Part shown: one piece after another, positions 1 through 8,240 of the stretch
Position numbering within the stretch: the first letter of the stretch is position 1
How the letters are laid out: the number at the start of each line of letters is the position of its first letter
DNA from: Cupriavidus sp. P-10
GTDB taxonomy: Bacteria > Pseudomonadota > Gammaproteobacteria > Burkholderiales > Burkholderiaceae
Direction: 5' to 3'
Assembly (NCBI RefSeq): GCF_003402535.2
Contig: NZ_AP025170.1
Location: 3,596,001 to 3,660,000 of the forward strand
Length of the DNA stretch: 64,000 nucleotides
Made by a program: the position numbers and the translations under genes
The notes under the pieces: model-generated
Told to the model about the DNA's origin: nothing
Databases searched by the model: none
The model's input: the letters and a program-made list of their open reading frames with translations, nothing else

Positions 1-449
1 AACTCGCGGATCAGGCGCATGATGCCCTGCGCTTCTTCCAGCGGGTTCAGGTCTTCGCGCTGGATGTTCTCGATCAGCGCCATCGCGGCCGCGGCTTCGT
101 CGGCCACGTCCTTGACCAGCACCGGCACCTTGTCGAGGCCAGCGATCTTCGACGCACGGTAGCGGCGCTCGCCGGCAATGATCTCGTAGCGATCCGGCTC
201 GGCCACGCGCCGCACCAGGATCGGCTGCATCAGGCCCTGCGCGCGGATGCTCGCGGCAAGCTCCTGCAGCGCGCCTTCGTCCATGCGCGTACGCGGCTGG
301 TACTTGCCCGGCTGCAACTGGTCGACGTGCAACACACTGGGCGCGCCCTCCTGCTTCGCGGTCTCGACGATCTCGGCGGGACCGCCCAGCAACGCTTCCA
401 GGCCGCGGCCCAGGCCCTTCTTCTTTGCCGGCGTCTTTGCGGTACTCAT
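1..449 (-). CDS. parB: Chromosome partitioning protein ParB, N-terminal part (runs off the left edge)
   Basis: ParB binds parS sites, spreads along DNA as a CTP-dependent clamp and works with ParA to segregate the replicated origin region. The visible N-terminal ~149 residues show the short basic leader KKKGLGRGLEALLGG typical of chromosomal ParB, then the conserved start of the nuclease-like CTP-binding fold, including GKYQPRT and the box IIAGERRYRAAKIAGL, and ENIQREDLNPLEEA leading towards the helix-turn-helix. The ATG at 447-449 fits the family N-terminus. The stop and the DNA-binding and dimerisation domains lie outside the window. The gene follows parA by 20 bp on the same strand, so the two are very probably co-transcribed. 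Four parS sites lie 2-4 kb upstream. Identity is very secure. Confidence 0.97.
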   Translation of the reverse strand, partial: MSTAKTPAKKKGLGRGLEALLGGPAEIVETAKQEGAPSVLHVDQLQPGKYQPRTRMDEGALQELAASIRAQGLMQPILVRRVAEPDRYEIIAGERRYRASKIAGLDKVPVLVKDVADEAAAAMALIENIQREDLNPLEEAQGIMRLIRE

Positions 450-469
450 GGTCGATGGCTCCTTCAGCT

Positions 470-1243
470 TCAGCCCAGCTGCCTGACGCGCGCGATCATC
501 TCGGCGCCAAAGTCCAGGTACGCCTTGGCGCCCTTGGATGAGGGGTCGAACGCCACGCCCGGCATGCCATAGGACGGTGCCTCGGCCAGGCGCACGTTAC
601 GCGGGATCAGGGTCTTGAACACCTTGTCACCGAAGTGCGATTCAAGCTGCGCCGACACCTGCTGCTGCAGCGTGACGCGCGGGTCGAACATCACGCGCAG
701 CAGGCCGATCACCTTGAGCTCGCGGTTCAGGTTGGCGTGCACCTGCTTGATGGTGTTGACCAGGTCGGACAGCCCTTCGAGCGCGAAGTACTCGCACTGC
801 ATCGGCACGATCACGCCATGCGCCGCGCACAGCCCGTTCAGCGTCAGCAGCGACAGCGACGGCGGGCAGTCGATCAGCACGAAGTCGTACTCGCCGTCGA
901 CTTCGTCGATGGCCTGCTTGAGCCTGCGCTCGCGGTGATCGAGTTCGACCAGTTCGACTTCGGCACCGGCCAGCTCGCGATTGGCCGGCAGCACGTCGTA
1001 CCTGCCAGTCTCCGATTTCTGGCGCGCCTGCGGGATGCTGGCCATGCCAACCAGCACCTGGTACACGCTGTGCTCCAGCGCCTGCTTGTCGATGCCCGAA
1101 CCCATCGAGGCATTGCCCTGCGGATCCAGGTCGACCAGCAGCACCCGCTGACCCTGCGCGGCCAGGCCGGCGGCGAGGTTCACCGTGGTGGTGGTCTTGC
1201 CCACCCCGCCCTTCTGGTTTGCAATCACGAATACCTTGGCCAT
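470..1243 (-). CDS. parA: Chromosome partitioning ATPase ParA (Soj family)
   Basis: Walker-type ATPase that drives segregation of ParB-parS complexes. The 257-residue protein begins MAKVFVIANQKGGVGKTTT, which carries the deviant Walker A motif (KGGVGKT, Lys11 and Lys16) of the MinD/ParA class; VLLVDLDPQGNASMG (Walker A' Asp) and DFVLIDCPPSLSLLTLN (Walker B) follow. I chose the ATG at 1241-1243 because it gives the family N-terminus and has AGGA just upstream; an in-frame ATG eight codons earlier is less likely. It sits between rsmG and parB, the classical rsmG-parA-parB order of chromosomal Par systems. The protein lacks the N-terminal DNA-binding extension of plasmid ParA, so this is a chromosomal type. 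Confidence 0.97.
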   Translation of the reverse strand: MAKVFVIANQKGGVGKTTTTVNLAAGLAAQGQRVLLVDLDPQGNASMGSGIDKQALEHSVYQVLVGMASIPQARQKSETGRYDVLPANRELAGAEVELVELDHRERRLKQAIDEVDGEYDFVLIDCPPSLSLLTLNGLCAAHGVIVPMQCEYFALEGLSDLVNTIKQVHANLNRELKVIGLLRVMFDPRVTLQQQVSAQLESHFGDKVFKTLIPRNVRLAEAPSYGMPGVAFDPSSKGAKAYLDFGAEMIARVRQLG

Positions 1244-1272
1244 ATGTTCCTGAGGCTCCTGCTTCAAATCAT

Positions 1273-1292
1273 CCGGCCAGCCTCATGGCCGG
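1273..1292. repeat. Hairpin between rsmG and parA
   Basis: A perfect 7-bp stem, CCGGCCA with TGGCCGG, encloses a 6-base loop in the 85-bp gap between rsmG and parA. There is no T-run, so it is not an evident intrinsic terminator. It may be an RNA-processing or stability element, which is inference. Confidence 0.4.
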
Positions 1293-1328
1293 CAGTTCGC
1301 GGTTCTGCTTGCAGCGCCGCGGCGTAAG

Positions 1329-2051
1329 TCATGCATGCGCGCCTGCGCGCCGCGACAGCACTACCAGGTGGCGCTCGGCGTCCAGTCCCGGCACCGTGAG
1401 GCGCGGTACATCATCGACTTGCCACTGTGTCATCAGTCCTGCCGCCTCCATCCGGTCGAGCTCGGCCTGTGGATAAACGCCCTTCATGGCGATCAGCTTG
1501 CCGTGCGGCGCGAGCAGCTGACCCGACAGGTTCACGAAATCGGTCAGTTCGGCAAAGGCGCGCGACGTGATCACGGCAAAGCCGTCCGCGTCGTCCAGCT
1601 TCTCCACCGGGCCCCAGTGCGCCGCGGCGTTGGCCAGCCCAAGCTGGGCGCGGCATTGGGTCAGGAAGGCGGTCTTCTTCTGCACGATGTCGACCATCAG
1701 CACCGATACGTCGGGGCACGAGATCGCCAGCGGCAGCCCGGGCATGCCGCCGCCCGAGCCAACGTCCAGCACCCTGCCCCGCGCGGGCGTACCTACCTCT
1801 GCAGAGCGCGCGGCCGTGGCCAGCGCGGGCACTGCGGCGAGCGAATCCAGCATGTGATGCGTGAGCATCTCGTCAGGATGACGGATCGCGGTCAGGTTAT
1901 AGACGCCGTTCCATTTGCGCAGCAGCGCGAGATAGTCGAACAGCTTGTCGATCTGCGCCGGTGCCAGTGCCAGCCCGAGCTCGGCGAGACCGCCCTCGAG
2001 GCGACGACGCTGCGTGGCGTCGTCCGTCATGGTGTGTCGAGCGCCCGCCAC
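1329..2051 (-). CDS. rsmG: 16S rRNA (guanine-N7) methyltransferase RsmG (GidB)
   Basis: Methylates the N7 position of G527 in 16S rRNA (E. coli numbering) using S-adenosylmethionine. The SAM-binding motif VLDVGSGGGMPGLPLAI is present, and KWNGVYNLTAIRHPDEMLTHHMLDSLA is the conserved RsmG N-terminal block. Two starts are possible. A GTG at 2051 abuts the mnmG stop and has GAGG about 7 bases upstream; an ATG at 2030 gives MTDDATQRRR but has no clear ribosome-binding site. Both give a normal family length (240 or 233 residues). It is directly coupled to mnmG, as in many bacteria, and precedes parA. A consensus DnaA box (TGTGGATAA) falls inside the gene at 1468-1476. Confidence 0.95.
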   Translation of the reverse strand: MAGARHTMTDDATQRRRLEGGLAELGLALAPAQIDKLFDYLALLRKWNGVYNLTAIRHPDEMLTHHMLDSLAAVPALATAARSAEVGTPARGRVLDVGSGGGMPGLPLAISCPDVSVLMVDIVQKKTAFLTQCRAQLGLANAAAHWGPVEKLDDADGFAVITSRAFAELTDFVNLSGQLLAPHGKLIAMKGVYPQAELDRMEAAGLMTQWQVDDVPRLTVPGLDAERHLVVLSRRAGAHA

Positions 2052-4010
2052 TCAGGCCGCCTCTTCCGAGGTGCCACCAGTGGCAGCCGACTCGGCGCGG
2101 GTGCGGCCGAGCCCCTTCTTCTTCAGGTGTACCAGCAGCAAGGAGATTGCCGCCGGAGTCACGCCCGAGATGCGCGACGCCTGGCCCAGCGTTTCCGGAC
2201 GGTGCTGGTTCAGCTTCTGGCTGACTTCAAAGCCCAGCCCGCGTACCTCGGTGTAGTCCAGGTTCTCTGGCAGGCGGGTCGATTCATTGGCTTCCAGCTT
2301 GTCGACCTCGGCCGCCTGGCGGGCGATATAGCCGTGGTACTTGATGCCGATCTCGATCTGCTCACGGATCTGGTCGGCCAGCATGGAGTCTGCGTCGAGC
2401 GGTGCTTCGGGCGCATGGCGCCCACCCTGCAACGCCATCAGCGCCTCATAGCGGACTTCCGGCCGGCGCAGCAAGTCGGCCAGGCTGTACTCGCGCTCGA
2501 TCGGCTTGCCCAGCAGCGGCACGGCGTCTTCCGGTGGCAGCATGCCCGGGTTCACCCACGTGCTCTTCAGGCGCTCTGTTTCACGTGAAACAGTGTCGCG
2601 CTTGCGGTTGAAGGCATCCCAGCGTGCGTCGTCCACGACACCCAGTTCACGGCCAATCTCCGTCAGCCGCATGTCGGCGTTGTCCTCGCGCAGGCTCAGG
2701 CGGAATTCGGCGCGGCTCGTGAACATGCGGTACGGCTCAGTCACGCCGCGTGTGATCAGGTCGTCGACCAGCACACCCAGGTAGGCCTGGTCACGGCGCG
2801 GCGTCCAGGCGTCGCGCTCGCGCACATAGCAGCCAGCGTTGATACCGGCCAGCAGGCCCTGCGCCGCCGCTTCTTCATAGCCGGTGGTGCCATTGATCTG
2901 GCCCGCAAAGAACAAGCCGCGGATAGCCTTGCTCTCGAGCGACGCCTTCAGCCCGCGCGGGTCGAAATAGTCGTATTCGATCGCATAACCCGGGCGCAGG
3001 ATATGCGCGTTCTCCAGGCCGCGGATCGAATGCACCAGCTCCAGCTGCACGTCGAACGGCAGGCTGGTCGAGATCCCGTTCGGGTAGAACTCGTTGGTGG
3101 TCAGTCCTTCCGGTTCCAGGAAAATCTGGTGGCTTTCCTTGCTGGCAAAGCGATGGATCTTGTCCTCGATGCTCGGACAGTAGCGCGGCCCTACCCCTTC
3201 GATCACACCGGTGTACATCGGCGAACGATCGAGACCACCGCGGATGATGTCGTGTGTACGGCTGTTGGTATGGGTAATCCAGCAAGGCAGCTGCTGCGGA
3301 TGGTGCTCTGGACGGCCCAGGAAGGAAAACACCGGCACCGGATCCAGGTCGCCAGGCTGCTCTTCCATCACCGAGAAATCGATGGTGCGGCCGTCGATGC
3401 GCGGCGGCGTGCCGGTCTTCAGGCGGCCCTGCGGCAGCTTCAGCTCTTTCAGGCGCGCCGACAGCGATACCGCCGCCGGATCACCGGCGCGGCCACCAGT
3501 GTAGTTGTCCAGGCCGACGTGGATCTTGCCGTCCAGGAAGGTGCCCGCGGTCAGCACCACGGCCCGTCCGCGGAAGGCAATACCGACCTGCGTCATGGCG
3601 CCAACGACCCGGTCGCCCTCGACTATCAGGTCGTCCACCGCCTGCTGGAACAGCATCAGGTTCGGCTGGTTTTCCAGACGGGTGCGAATCGCCTTGCGGT
3701 ACAGCACACGATCGGCCTGCGCGCGCGTGGCGCGCACCGCCGGTCCCTTGCTGGAGTTGAGGATGCGGAACTGGATGCCGGCCTCATCCGTGGCGGCCGC
3801 CATGGCGCCGCCCATCGCATCCACTTCCTTGACCAGGTGTCCCTTGCCGATGCCGCCGATGGACGGATTGCAGCTCATCTGGCCCAGCGTCTCGATGTTG
3901 TGGGTCAGCAGCAGCGTCTGGCAGCCCATGCGGGCGGCCGCGAGTGCAGCTTCAGTGCCGGCATGACCACCACCGACGACGATGACATCGAATTCTTTTG
4001 GGTAAAGCAT
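2052..4010 (-). CDS. mnmG: tRNA uridine 5-carboxymethylaminomethyl modification enzyme MnmG (GidA)
   Basis: FAD-dependent enzyme that, with MnmE, builds the cmnm5 group on wobble uridine 34 of several tRNAs. The 652-residue protein starts with the FAD Rossmann motif [21 protein letters not shown] and contains the family blocks [24 protein letters not shown] and [18 protein letters not shown]. The ATG at 4008-4010 has a very strong Shine-Dalgarno (GGAGGAGG, about 6 bases away). The sequence TGTTTCACGTGAAACA, a perfect parS, lies inside the gene at 2577-2592 and encodes part of VSRETE, so centromere and codon function overlap there. It is the first gene of the mnmG-rsmG-parA-parB cluster. Confidence 0.97.
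   Translation of the reverse strand: MLYPKEFDVIVVGGGHAGTEAALAAARMGCQTLLLTHNIETLGQMSCNPSIGGIGKGHLVKEVDAMGGAMAAATDEAGIQFRILNSSKGPAVRATRAQADRVLYRKAIRTRLENQPNLMLFQQAVDDLIVEGDRVVGAMTQVGIAFRGRAVVLTAGTFLDGKIHVGLDNYTGGRAGDPAAVSLSARLKELKLPQGRLKTGTPPRIDGRTIDFSVMEEQPGDLDPVPVFSFLGRPEHHPQQLPCWITHTNSRTHDIIRGGLDRSPMYTGVIEGVGPRYCPSIEDKIHRFASKESHQIFLEPEGLTTNEFYPNGISTSLPFDVQLELVHSIRGLENAHILRPGYAIEYDYFDPRGLKASLESKAIRGLFFAGQINGTTGYEEAAAQGLLAGINAGCYVRERDAWTPRRDQAYLGVLVDDLITRGVTEPYRMFTSRAEFRLSLREDNADMRLTEIGRELGVVDDARWDAFNRKRDTVSRETERLKSTWVNPGMLPPEDAVPLLGKPIEREYSLADLLRRPEVRYEALMALQGGRHAPEAPLDADSMLADQIREQIEIGIKYHGYIARQAAEVDKLEANESTRLPENLDYTEVRGLGFEVSQKLNQHRPETLGQASRISGVTPAAISLLLVHLKKKGLGRTRAESAATGGTSEEAA
2577..2592. 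other. parS: parS site 1 (inside mnmG)
   Basis: The 16-bp sequence TGTTTCACGTGAAACA is a perfect palindrome and matches the universal chromosomal parS consensus bound by ParB. It lies within the mnmG reading frame, about 1.3 kb from parA. Confidence 0.95.
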
Positions 4011-4054
4011 GGGACACCTCCTCCGGGAGGCTGCGGAACAAACGGGAATGCGAA

Positions 4055-4060
4055 ATTATA
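4055..4060 (-). promoter_or_regulatory. Possible -10 element for mnmG
   Basis: A perfect TATAAT hexamer reads towards mnmG, 45 bp upstream of its ATG. I see no good -35 at 16-18 bp spacing (the region reads about AAAAGC), so this is a tentative promoter. It sits 36 bp from parS site 2, and ParB spreading could affect it, which is inference. Confidence 0.4.
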
Positions 4061-4095
4061 GCGGCAATCGACTGGCCGCTTTTCGGGACATGCCA

Positions 4096-4111
4096 TGTTT
4101 CACGTGAAACA
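4096..4111. other. parS: parS site 2
   Basis: A second perfect 16-bp parS palindrome (TGTTTCACGTGAAACA), extended by one base each side to an 18-bp palindrome. It lies in the intergenic region upstream of mnmG. Confidence 0.95.
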
Positions 4112-4164
4112 TGGCGCCGACGATACCTGTGCGTGGCCGACAAGCGACGTCCCGTGTCCTCCGA

Positions 4165-4180
4165 TGTTCCACGTGAAACA
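4165..4180. other. parS: parS site 3 (one base off the palindrome)
   Basis: TGTTCCACGTGAAACA differs from a perfect parS by one base in the left arm. The central CACGTG core bound by ParB is intact. Confidence 0.9.
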
Positions 4181-4207
4181 AAAACGCCGGGCACTAGGCC
4201 CGGCCAA

Positions 4208-4223
4208 TGTTTCACGTGGAACA
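4208..4223. other. parS: parS site 4 (one base off the palindrome)
   Basis: TGTTTCACGTGGAACA is the mirror variant of site 3. It ends 6 bp before the stop codon of the neighbouring amidohydrolase gene. Sites 2, 3 and 4 together span only 128 bp. Confidence 0.9.
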
Positions 4224-4229
4224 AGCTGC

Positions 4230-5099
4230 TCAGAGGCTGGCGCGGATATACGCTGCCACCTGCGCCGTCAGCTTGCCAAGGTTGCACTGCAAGGTATCGA
4301 ACCCGGCATTCCGCTCCCGCGTCGTCTCGTCCATATAGAGCGGGCGGCGGATCTCGATCTGCAGGCTGCTGCGCCGCTCGGCGGGCCGCCCAATCTGGGC
4401 GATCAGCTGCACCCCCTTGTAAGGGTCGTTGCGCGACACCGTGTAGCCCATGCCACGCAATTCGCGCTCGACCAGATCGACCAGCCCCGGCTCGCAGGTG
4501 GTGCCGTCCCGGTCTCCCAGTACGAAGTCCGCCAGCGGGTGCGGGCTGTCAATCTTCAGGCGCTCGTAGGCGTTGTTCGGCATCGAGTGCAGGTTCAGGT
4601 GCCAGACCGCGCCAAAGCGCCGGTAAGCGCCCTCCACGGCCTCGGCAAGCGCCGCATGGTACGGGCGGTAATAGCGGTCCAGGCGAGCCTGCACCTCCGT
4701 CACCGGCAGCCGGCGATCATAGATCGGCGTGTTCGCATCGATCCGGCTCCAGACCAGGCCGTAGCCCAGGCTGGTCTTCGGTCCCGGCGCCAGCGCCGTG
4801 GGCCAGGCGCCGTCCAGCTGAGCCGGGTCGATATCGTCGGCCATCCGGTTCGGGTCGATGTATACCCGGGGGAACGTCGCCGCCAGCAGCGTGCCGCCGA
4901 CGGCCGGCACCGCTGCCCACAGCGCATCGACGTGGGTGTCTTCACCGCCGCGCAGCCGCGCCTCCGGGATCGCCGCACCGAAATCCGCGGGGTACACAGT
5001 GCCGCTATGCGGCGAGTCGCACACCAGCGGCAGCGCCTCCCCTTCCGGCAGCCGCACGATCACCGGCGGCAACGCGCCCTGGTTGTTCGCTTCAGCCAT
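4230..5099 (-). CDS. N-formylglutamate amidohydrolase family protein
   Basis: This 289-residue protein belongs to the N-formylglutamate amidohydrolase (HutG/FGase) family, zinc-dependent enzymes that remove formate from N-formyl-L-glutamate in some histidine degradation pathways. Recognisable blocks are PLVCDSPHSGTVYPADFG near the N-terminus, GGEDTHVDALW (metal-ligand region), RVYIDPNRMADDIDP, and WHLNLHSMPN. No other hut gene is in the window, so the physiological substrate is unclear and could be another formylated or small amide compound. It starts 3 bp after the end of the Bug receptor gene and on the same strand, so the two are probably co-transcribed. The substrate assignment is weak; the family assignment is good. 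Confidence 0.85.
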   Translation of the reverse strand: MAEANNQGALPPVIVRLPEGEALPLVCDSPHSGTVYPADFGAAIPEARLRGGEDTHVDALWAAVPAVGGTLLAATFPRVYIDPNRMADDIDPAQLDGAWPTALAPGPKTSLGYGLVWSRIDANTPIYDRRLPVTEVQARLDRYYRPYHAALAEAVEGAYRRFGAVWHLNLHSMPNNAYERLKIDSPHPLADFVLGDRDGTTCEPGLVDLVERELRGMGYTVSRNDPYKGVQLIAQIGRPAERRSSLQIEIRRPLYMDETTRERNAGFDTLQCNLGKLTAQVAAYIRASL

Positions 5100-5102
5100 G
5101 CC

Positions 5103-6098
5103 TCAATCCAGCTTGATCTCGGCCGCCTTGGCCACACGGGCATAGCGGGCCATCGCTTGCTGGATCTGCGCCTTGAACTGCTCCGGCGTGGTCGGCACCA
5201 GCGTGCCGCCCGACTCTTCAACCTTGCGCTTGAACTCGGGGTTCAGCATTGCCTTGTGGATAGCCTGGTTCAGCCTGGTGATGATCGCCGGTGGCGTTCC
5301 GGCCGGGGCGACGATACCGAACCAGCCGCCCTCGCCCATGTCCTTGAAGCCCAGCTCGGCATACGTCGGCACGTTCGGCAGCTGTGCCGAACGCGACGCG
5401 CCCAGCACCGCCAGCGCGCGCAGCTTGCCCGATTTCACGTGGGGCAGCGTCGACGACAGGTTGTCGGTGATGGCATTGACCTGCCCTGCCACGGCGTCAT
5501 TCAGCGCCAGGCCCGCGCCCTTGTATGGCACGTGCAGCAGGTCGATCTTGGCCAGCATCATGAAGTTCTCGATGTTGACGTGACCCAGCGAGCCGGCGCC
5601 CGGCGAGGCAAAGCTGTACTTGCCCGGGTTGGCCCTGGCCAGCGCGATGAACTCCTGCATGGTCTTGGCCGGCACGCTCGGATGCACGGCGAACACGCTG
5701 GGGATGGCAACCACGTTGGTCACCGGGGCAAAGTCCTTGATCGGGTCGTACTTCAGCCTCGGGTACACAGCGGGGTTGGAGCCGTGCGTGCTGACCGTGG
5801 CCATGCCGATGGTGTAGCCGTCCGGCGCGGAGCCGGCCACTTGCTCCATGCCCAACGAACCGCCGGCGCCGCCCTTGTTCTCGACCACGATGGACTGGCC
5901 CAGCTCGCGGCCGGCGAATTCGGCCACCAGGCGCGCCGACAGGTCGGTCGAGCCCCCTGCGGCAAACGGCACGATCAAGCGGATCGGGCGCGTCGGATAG
6001 TTGGCCTGCGCGCAGGCGTTGCCGGCGAACACCATCGTCGCGGCGGCTGCGGCGCCCGACATCATCAGCTGGCGGCGCGTCATCGTGGCTCGGTTCAT
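5103..6098 (-). CDS. Bug-family (TctC-like) periplasmic solute receptor
   Basis: Periplasmic binding protein of the Bordetella uptake gene family, greatly expanded in Burkholderiales and normally binding small carboxylates. The 331-residue product has an N-terminal signal ([25 protein letters not shown], with a twin-arginine-like RR) followed by the hallmark YPTRPIRLIVPFAAGGSTDLSARL and later VENKGGAGGSLGMEQVA. No tctA or tctB membrane genes are adjacent, so it is an orphan receptor, as is common in this family. It is divergent from a LysR regulator gene, and an inverted repeat lies between them. Co-transcription with the downstream N-formylglutamate amidohydrolase-like gene suggests a formylated or amide-bearing carboxylate ligand, which is inference. 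Confidence 0.9.
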   Translation of the reverse strand: MNRATMTRRQLMMSGAAAAATMVFAGNACAQANYPTRPIRLIVPFAAGGSTDLSARLVAEFAGRELGQSIVVENKGGAGGSLGMEQVAGSAPDGYTIGMATVSTHGSNPAVYPRLKYDPIKDFAPVTNVVAIPSVFAVHPSVPAKTMQEFIALARANPGKYSFASPGAGSLGHVNIENFMMLAKIDLLHVPYKGAGLALNDAVAGQVNAITDNLSSTLPHVKSGKLRALAVLGASRSAQLPNVPTYAELGFKDMGEGGWFGIVAPAGTPPAIITRLNQAIHKAMLNPEFKRKVEESGGTLVPTTPEQFKAQIQQAMARYARVAKAAEIKLD

Positions 6099-6164
6099 AA
6101 GGCTCTTTCTCCTGTTGTTTTATCGAGGGAACCGAGCGAGTGTCGGGCGTTTACCGGCTGCGCA

Positions 6165-6187
6165 CAAACGACTATATTGCACGTTTG
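6165..6187. promoter_or_regulatory. Candidate LysR-type operator
   Basis: CAAACG at 6165-6170 and CGTTTG at 6182-6187 form a perfect 6-bp inverted repeat with an 11-base spacer, the geometry usual for LysR-type binding sites. It lies in the 182-bp gap between the divergent Bug receptor and LysR genes, so it could serve both. Confidence 0.5.
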
Positions 6188-6280
6188 CATTACCAAAGCT
6201 CATCCTGCAGACGCCCCGGAACACACCTCGGCGCACCGCAGGTCTGCCCCTCCCCTCTCTCCTGCGTTGTACCCTGCGCC

Positions 6281-7219
6281 ATGCGGCTGCGTTCCCCGTC
6301 GATGTCCGAGTTGCATGCCTTTGCCGCCGCGGCAAAGCTGGGCAGCTTTACCCGTGCCGCGGAAACGTTGTGCGTCACCCAGGGCGCAGTCAGCCGCGCG
6401 ATCGCCAGGCTGGAGGAACACTTCGGCCAGCCGCTGCTCCAGCGCAATGCACATCGGCTGGTATTGACCGATGCCGGCCGACGGTTGCTTGATGCCGTGA
6501 CTGAGCCGCTGGCCGCGATCGAAAACGCCAGCGCTGCACTGCTGGCCGGCGACCGGCGTCATCGCCTTACGCTGTCAGTCGTGCCGACATTGGCGAGCGT
6601 GTGGCTGGTGCCGCGCCTGCCTGACTTCCATCGGCGCCATCCGGAAATCCACCTCGACTTCGTTCCCTATCAAAGAGATGAGGATCTCTCGGGAGCCACC
6701 CCCGATGCGGCCATCCTGGCGGGCGAAGCGGGCAAGTGGCCGGGCCTGCAGGCAGACTACGTGATCGGTCGTGAAATGGTGCCCGTCTGCCATCCGGACC
6801 GCGCCCGCGCGCGCCGTGAGGCGGGCCGCTGGCAAGCACCGGGGGAGCTGCTGCAGGAGCCCCTGCTCTATCACACCTCGGCGCCGGCCAACTGGCAGAA
6901 CTGGCTGCGGGCAGCCGGCGTACCCGGTGCTGCGCCGATGTTATCCACAGCGTTCGACCAGGTGTCGATCCTGATCCAGGCTGTACGCGCCGACATGGGG
7001 GTCGCGGTATTGCAGCGATGTCTCGTGAGAGACGAAATTGCTTCGGGACGTGTTTTTGCGCCGTTTGATTTGCCGATTTCGCTGCAGCGAGGCTATTTCT
7101 TGTGCGCCCCGCGGGAACGGCGAGACCATCCGGCGTTAAACCGGTTCCGCGAGTGGCTGTTGGAAACCGCGAAGCAGGAAGCCATCAGAGACAGCGAAAA
7201 ACATTCTCACGATTACTGA
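6281..7219 (+). CDS. LysR-family transcriptional regulator (GcvA-like)
   Basis: A 312-residue LysR regulator. The N-terminal winged helix-turn-helix reads LHAFAAAAKLGSFTRAAETL, then CVTQGAVSRAIARLEEHFGQ; the rest is the effector-binding domain. I placed the start at the ATG at 6281 because it yields the normal family N-terminus; the longer open frame upstream covers the operator region. It is divergent from the Bug receptor and amidohydrolase genes, its most likely targets. A perfect consensus DnaA box (TTATCCACA) occurs within the coding sequence at 6941-6949, probably incidental to protein function. The effector is unknown. Confidence 0.88.
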   Translation: MRLRSPSMSELHAFAAAAKLGSFTRAAETLCVTQGAVSRAIARLEEHFGQPLLQRNAHRLVLTDAGRRLLDAVTEPLAAIENASAALLAGDRRHRLTLSVVPTLASVWLVPRLPDFHRRHPEIHLDFVPYQRDEDLSGATPDAAILAGEAGKWPGLQADYVIGREMVPVCHPDRARARREAGRWQAPGELLQEPLLYHTSAPANWQNWLRAAGVPGAAPMLSTAFDQVSILIQAVRADMGVAVLQRCLVRDEIASGRVFAPFDLPISLQRGYFLCAPRERRDHPALNRFREWLLETAKQEAIRDSEKHSHDY

Positions 7220-7404
7220 TAAATATAAAATTCTCCGTAAAAAAATCTATCACGCGAATAACAATGCATATCTAATCCACACAATAGATTTAAGCTACGA
7301 AAACTTTCGACGTCTCATTCCTTCCACGAATGAAACCGTACCCAACCCTGCGCATGTCTGCCCCACACCAAAAAACGGGCCTCCGAAACCACTTATCCCC
7401 AAAG

Positions 7405-7413
7405 TTATTCACA
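7405..7413 (+). promoter_or_regulatory. Consensus DnaA box in an AT-rich intergenic region
   Basis: TTATTCACA matches the DnaA-box consensus TTATNCACA exactly; a near match (TTATCCCCA) lies 10 bp to its left. They sit in the 7220-7475 intergenic interval, which is clearly richer in A+T than its surroundings. Confidence 0.4.
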
Positions 7414-7421
7414 CGAGAAAT

Positions 7422-7447
7422 GAAAAAGGGCCCGCCTAAGCGAGCCC
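7422..7447 (-). terminator. Intrinsic terminator of the first Liv operon
   Basis: On the minus strand an 8-bp stem with one mismatch (GGGCTCGC paired with GCGGGCCC, loop TTAG) is followed directly by a T-rich tail. It lies 29 bp after the livF stop codon. Confidence 0.8.
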
Positions 7448-7475
7448 TCATTCATCTGGCTATCATCCTTATGGA

Positions 7476-8219
7476 TTAGGCTGCCCTTTTTGCCAATCCA
7501 AGATAGGTTTCGATCACCTTTGGATTGGCCGCCAGATCTGCTGCAGGCCCCTCCATCGACATGTCCCCAGTCTCGATCACATAGCCATAGTCGGCCACCT
7601 GCAGCGCCGCACGGGCGTTCTGCTCGATCAGCAGCGTGGCCACGCCGGTCTGGCGCAGGTTGCTGATGATGTGGAAGATCTCCTTGACGATCAGCGGCGC
7701 CAGCCCGAGGCTGGGTTCGTCCAGCATCAGCAGCTGCGGCTTGGCCATCAGCGCGCGCCCCACCGCCAGCATCTGGCGCTCGCCGCCCGACAGCGTGCCG
7801 GCATCCTGGCGCGCACGCTCGCGCAGACGCGGGAACAGGTCGTAGACCACATCCATCTGGTCCAGGAAATTCTTCTCGCCGGCGCGCTTGCGGCGGAACG
7901 CGCCCAGCAGCAGGTTGTCCTCCACCGTCATCGACGCGAACAGCTCGCGCTTCTCCGGCACCAGGCACATGCCGCGCGCGACGCGGCCCTCGACGGGGAT
8001 ACCGGCCATGTCGTGACCGAGATAGCTGACCGAACCGCTCGCCGAGCCGTTGACCGGCAGCGCACCCATGATCGCATTGAGCATCGTGGACTTGCCGGCG
8101 CCGTTCGGTCCGATCACCGTGACGATCTTGCCGGCTTCCACCTTCAGGTTGGCGCCGTGCACCGCTTCCACCTTGCCGTAGCGGACGTGGAGGTCCTTCA
8201 CTTCCAGAATCAGGCTCAT
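7476..8219 (-). CDS. livF: Branched-chain amino-acid-type ABC transporter ATPase LivF (system 1)
   Basis: Cytoplasmic ATPase of a Liv/HAAT-family ABC importer for branched-chain amino acids, amides or related carboxylates. The 247-residue protein has Walker A VIGPNGAGKST (Lys43), the signature LSGGERQMLAVGRAL, and Walker B LLMLDEPSLGLAP, the usual LivF pattern. It is the last gene of an operon read leftward: receptor (11.4-12.5 kb), LivH, fused LivM-LivG, LivF. It starts 21 bp after the fused gene and is followed by a good intrinsic terminator. All nucleotide-binding motifs are intact, in contrast with LivF of system 2. The exact ligand cannot be read from the sequence. Confidence 0.92.
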   Translation of the reverse strand: MSLILEVKDLHVRYGKVEAVHGANLKVEAGKIVTVIGPNGAGKSTMLNAIMGALPVNGSASGSVSYLGHDMAGIPVEGRVARGMCLVPEKRELFASMTVEDNLLLGAFRRKRAGEKNFLDQMDVVYDLFPRLRERARQDAGTLSGGERQMLAVGRALMAKPQLLMLDEPSLGLAPLIVKEIFHIISNLRQTGVATLLIEQNARAALQVADYGYVIETGDMSMEGPAADLAANPKVIETYLGLAKRAA

Positions 8220-8240
8220 GTCGCTTTCTCTGTCGCTCCG

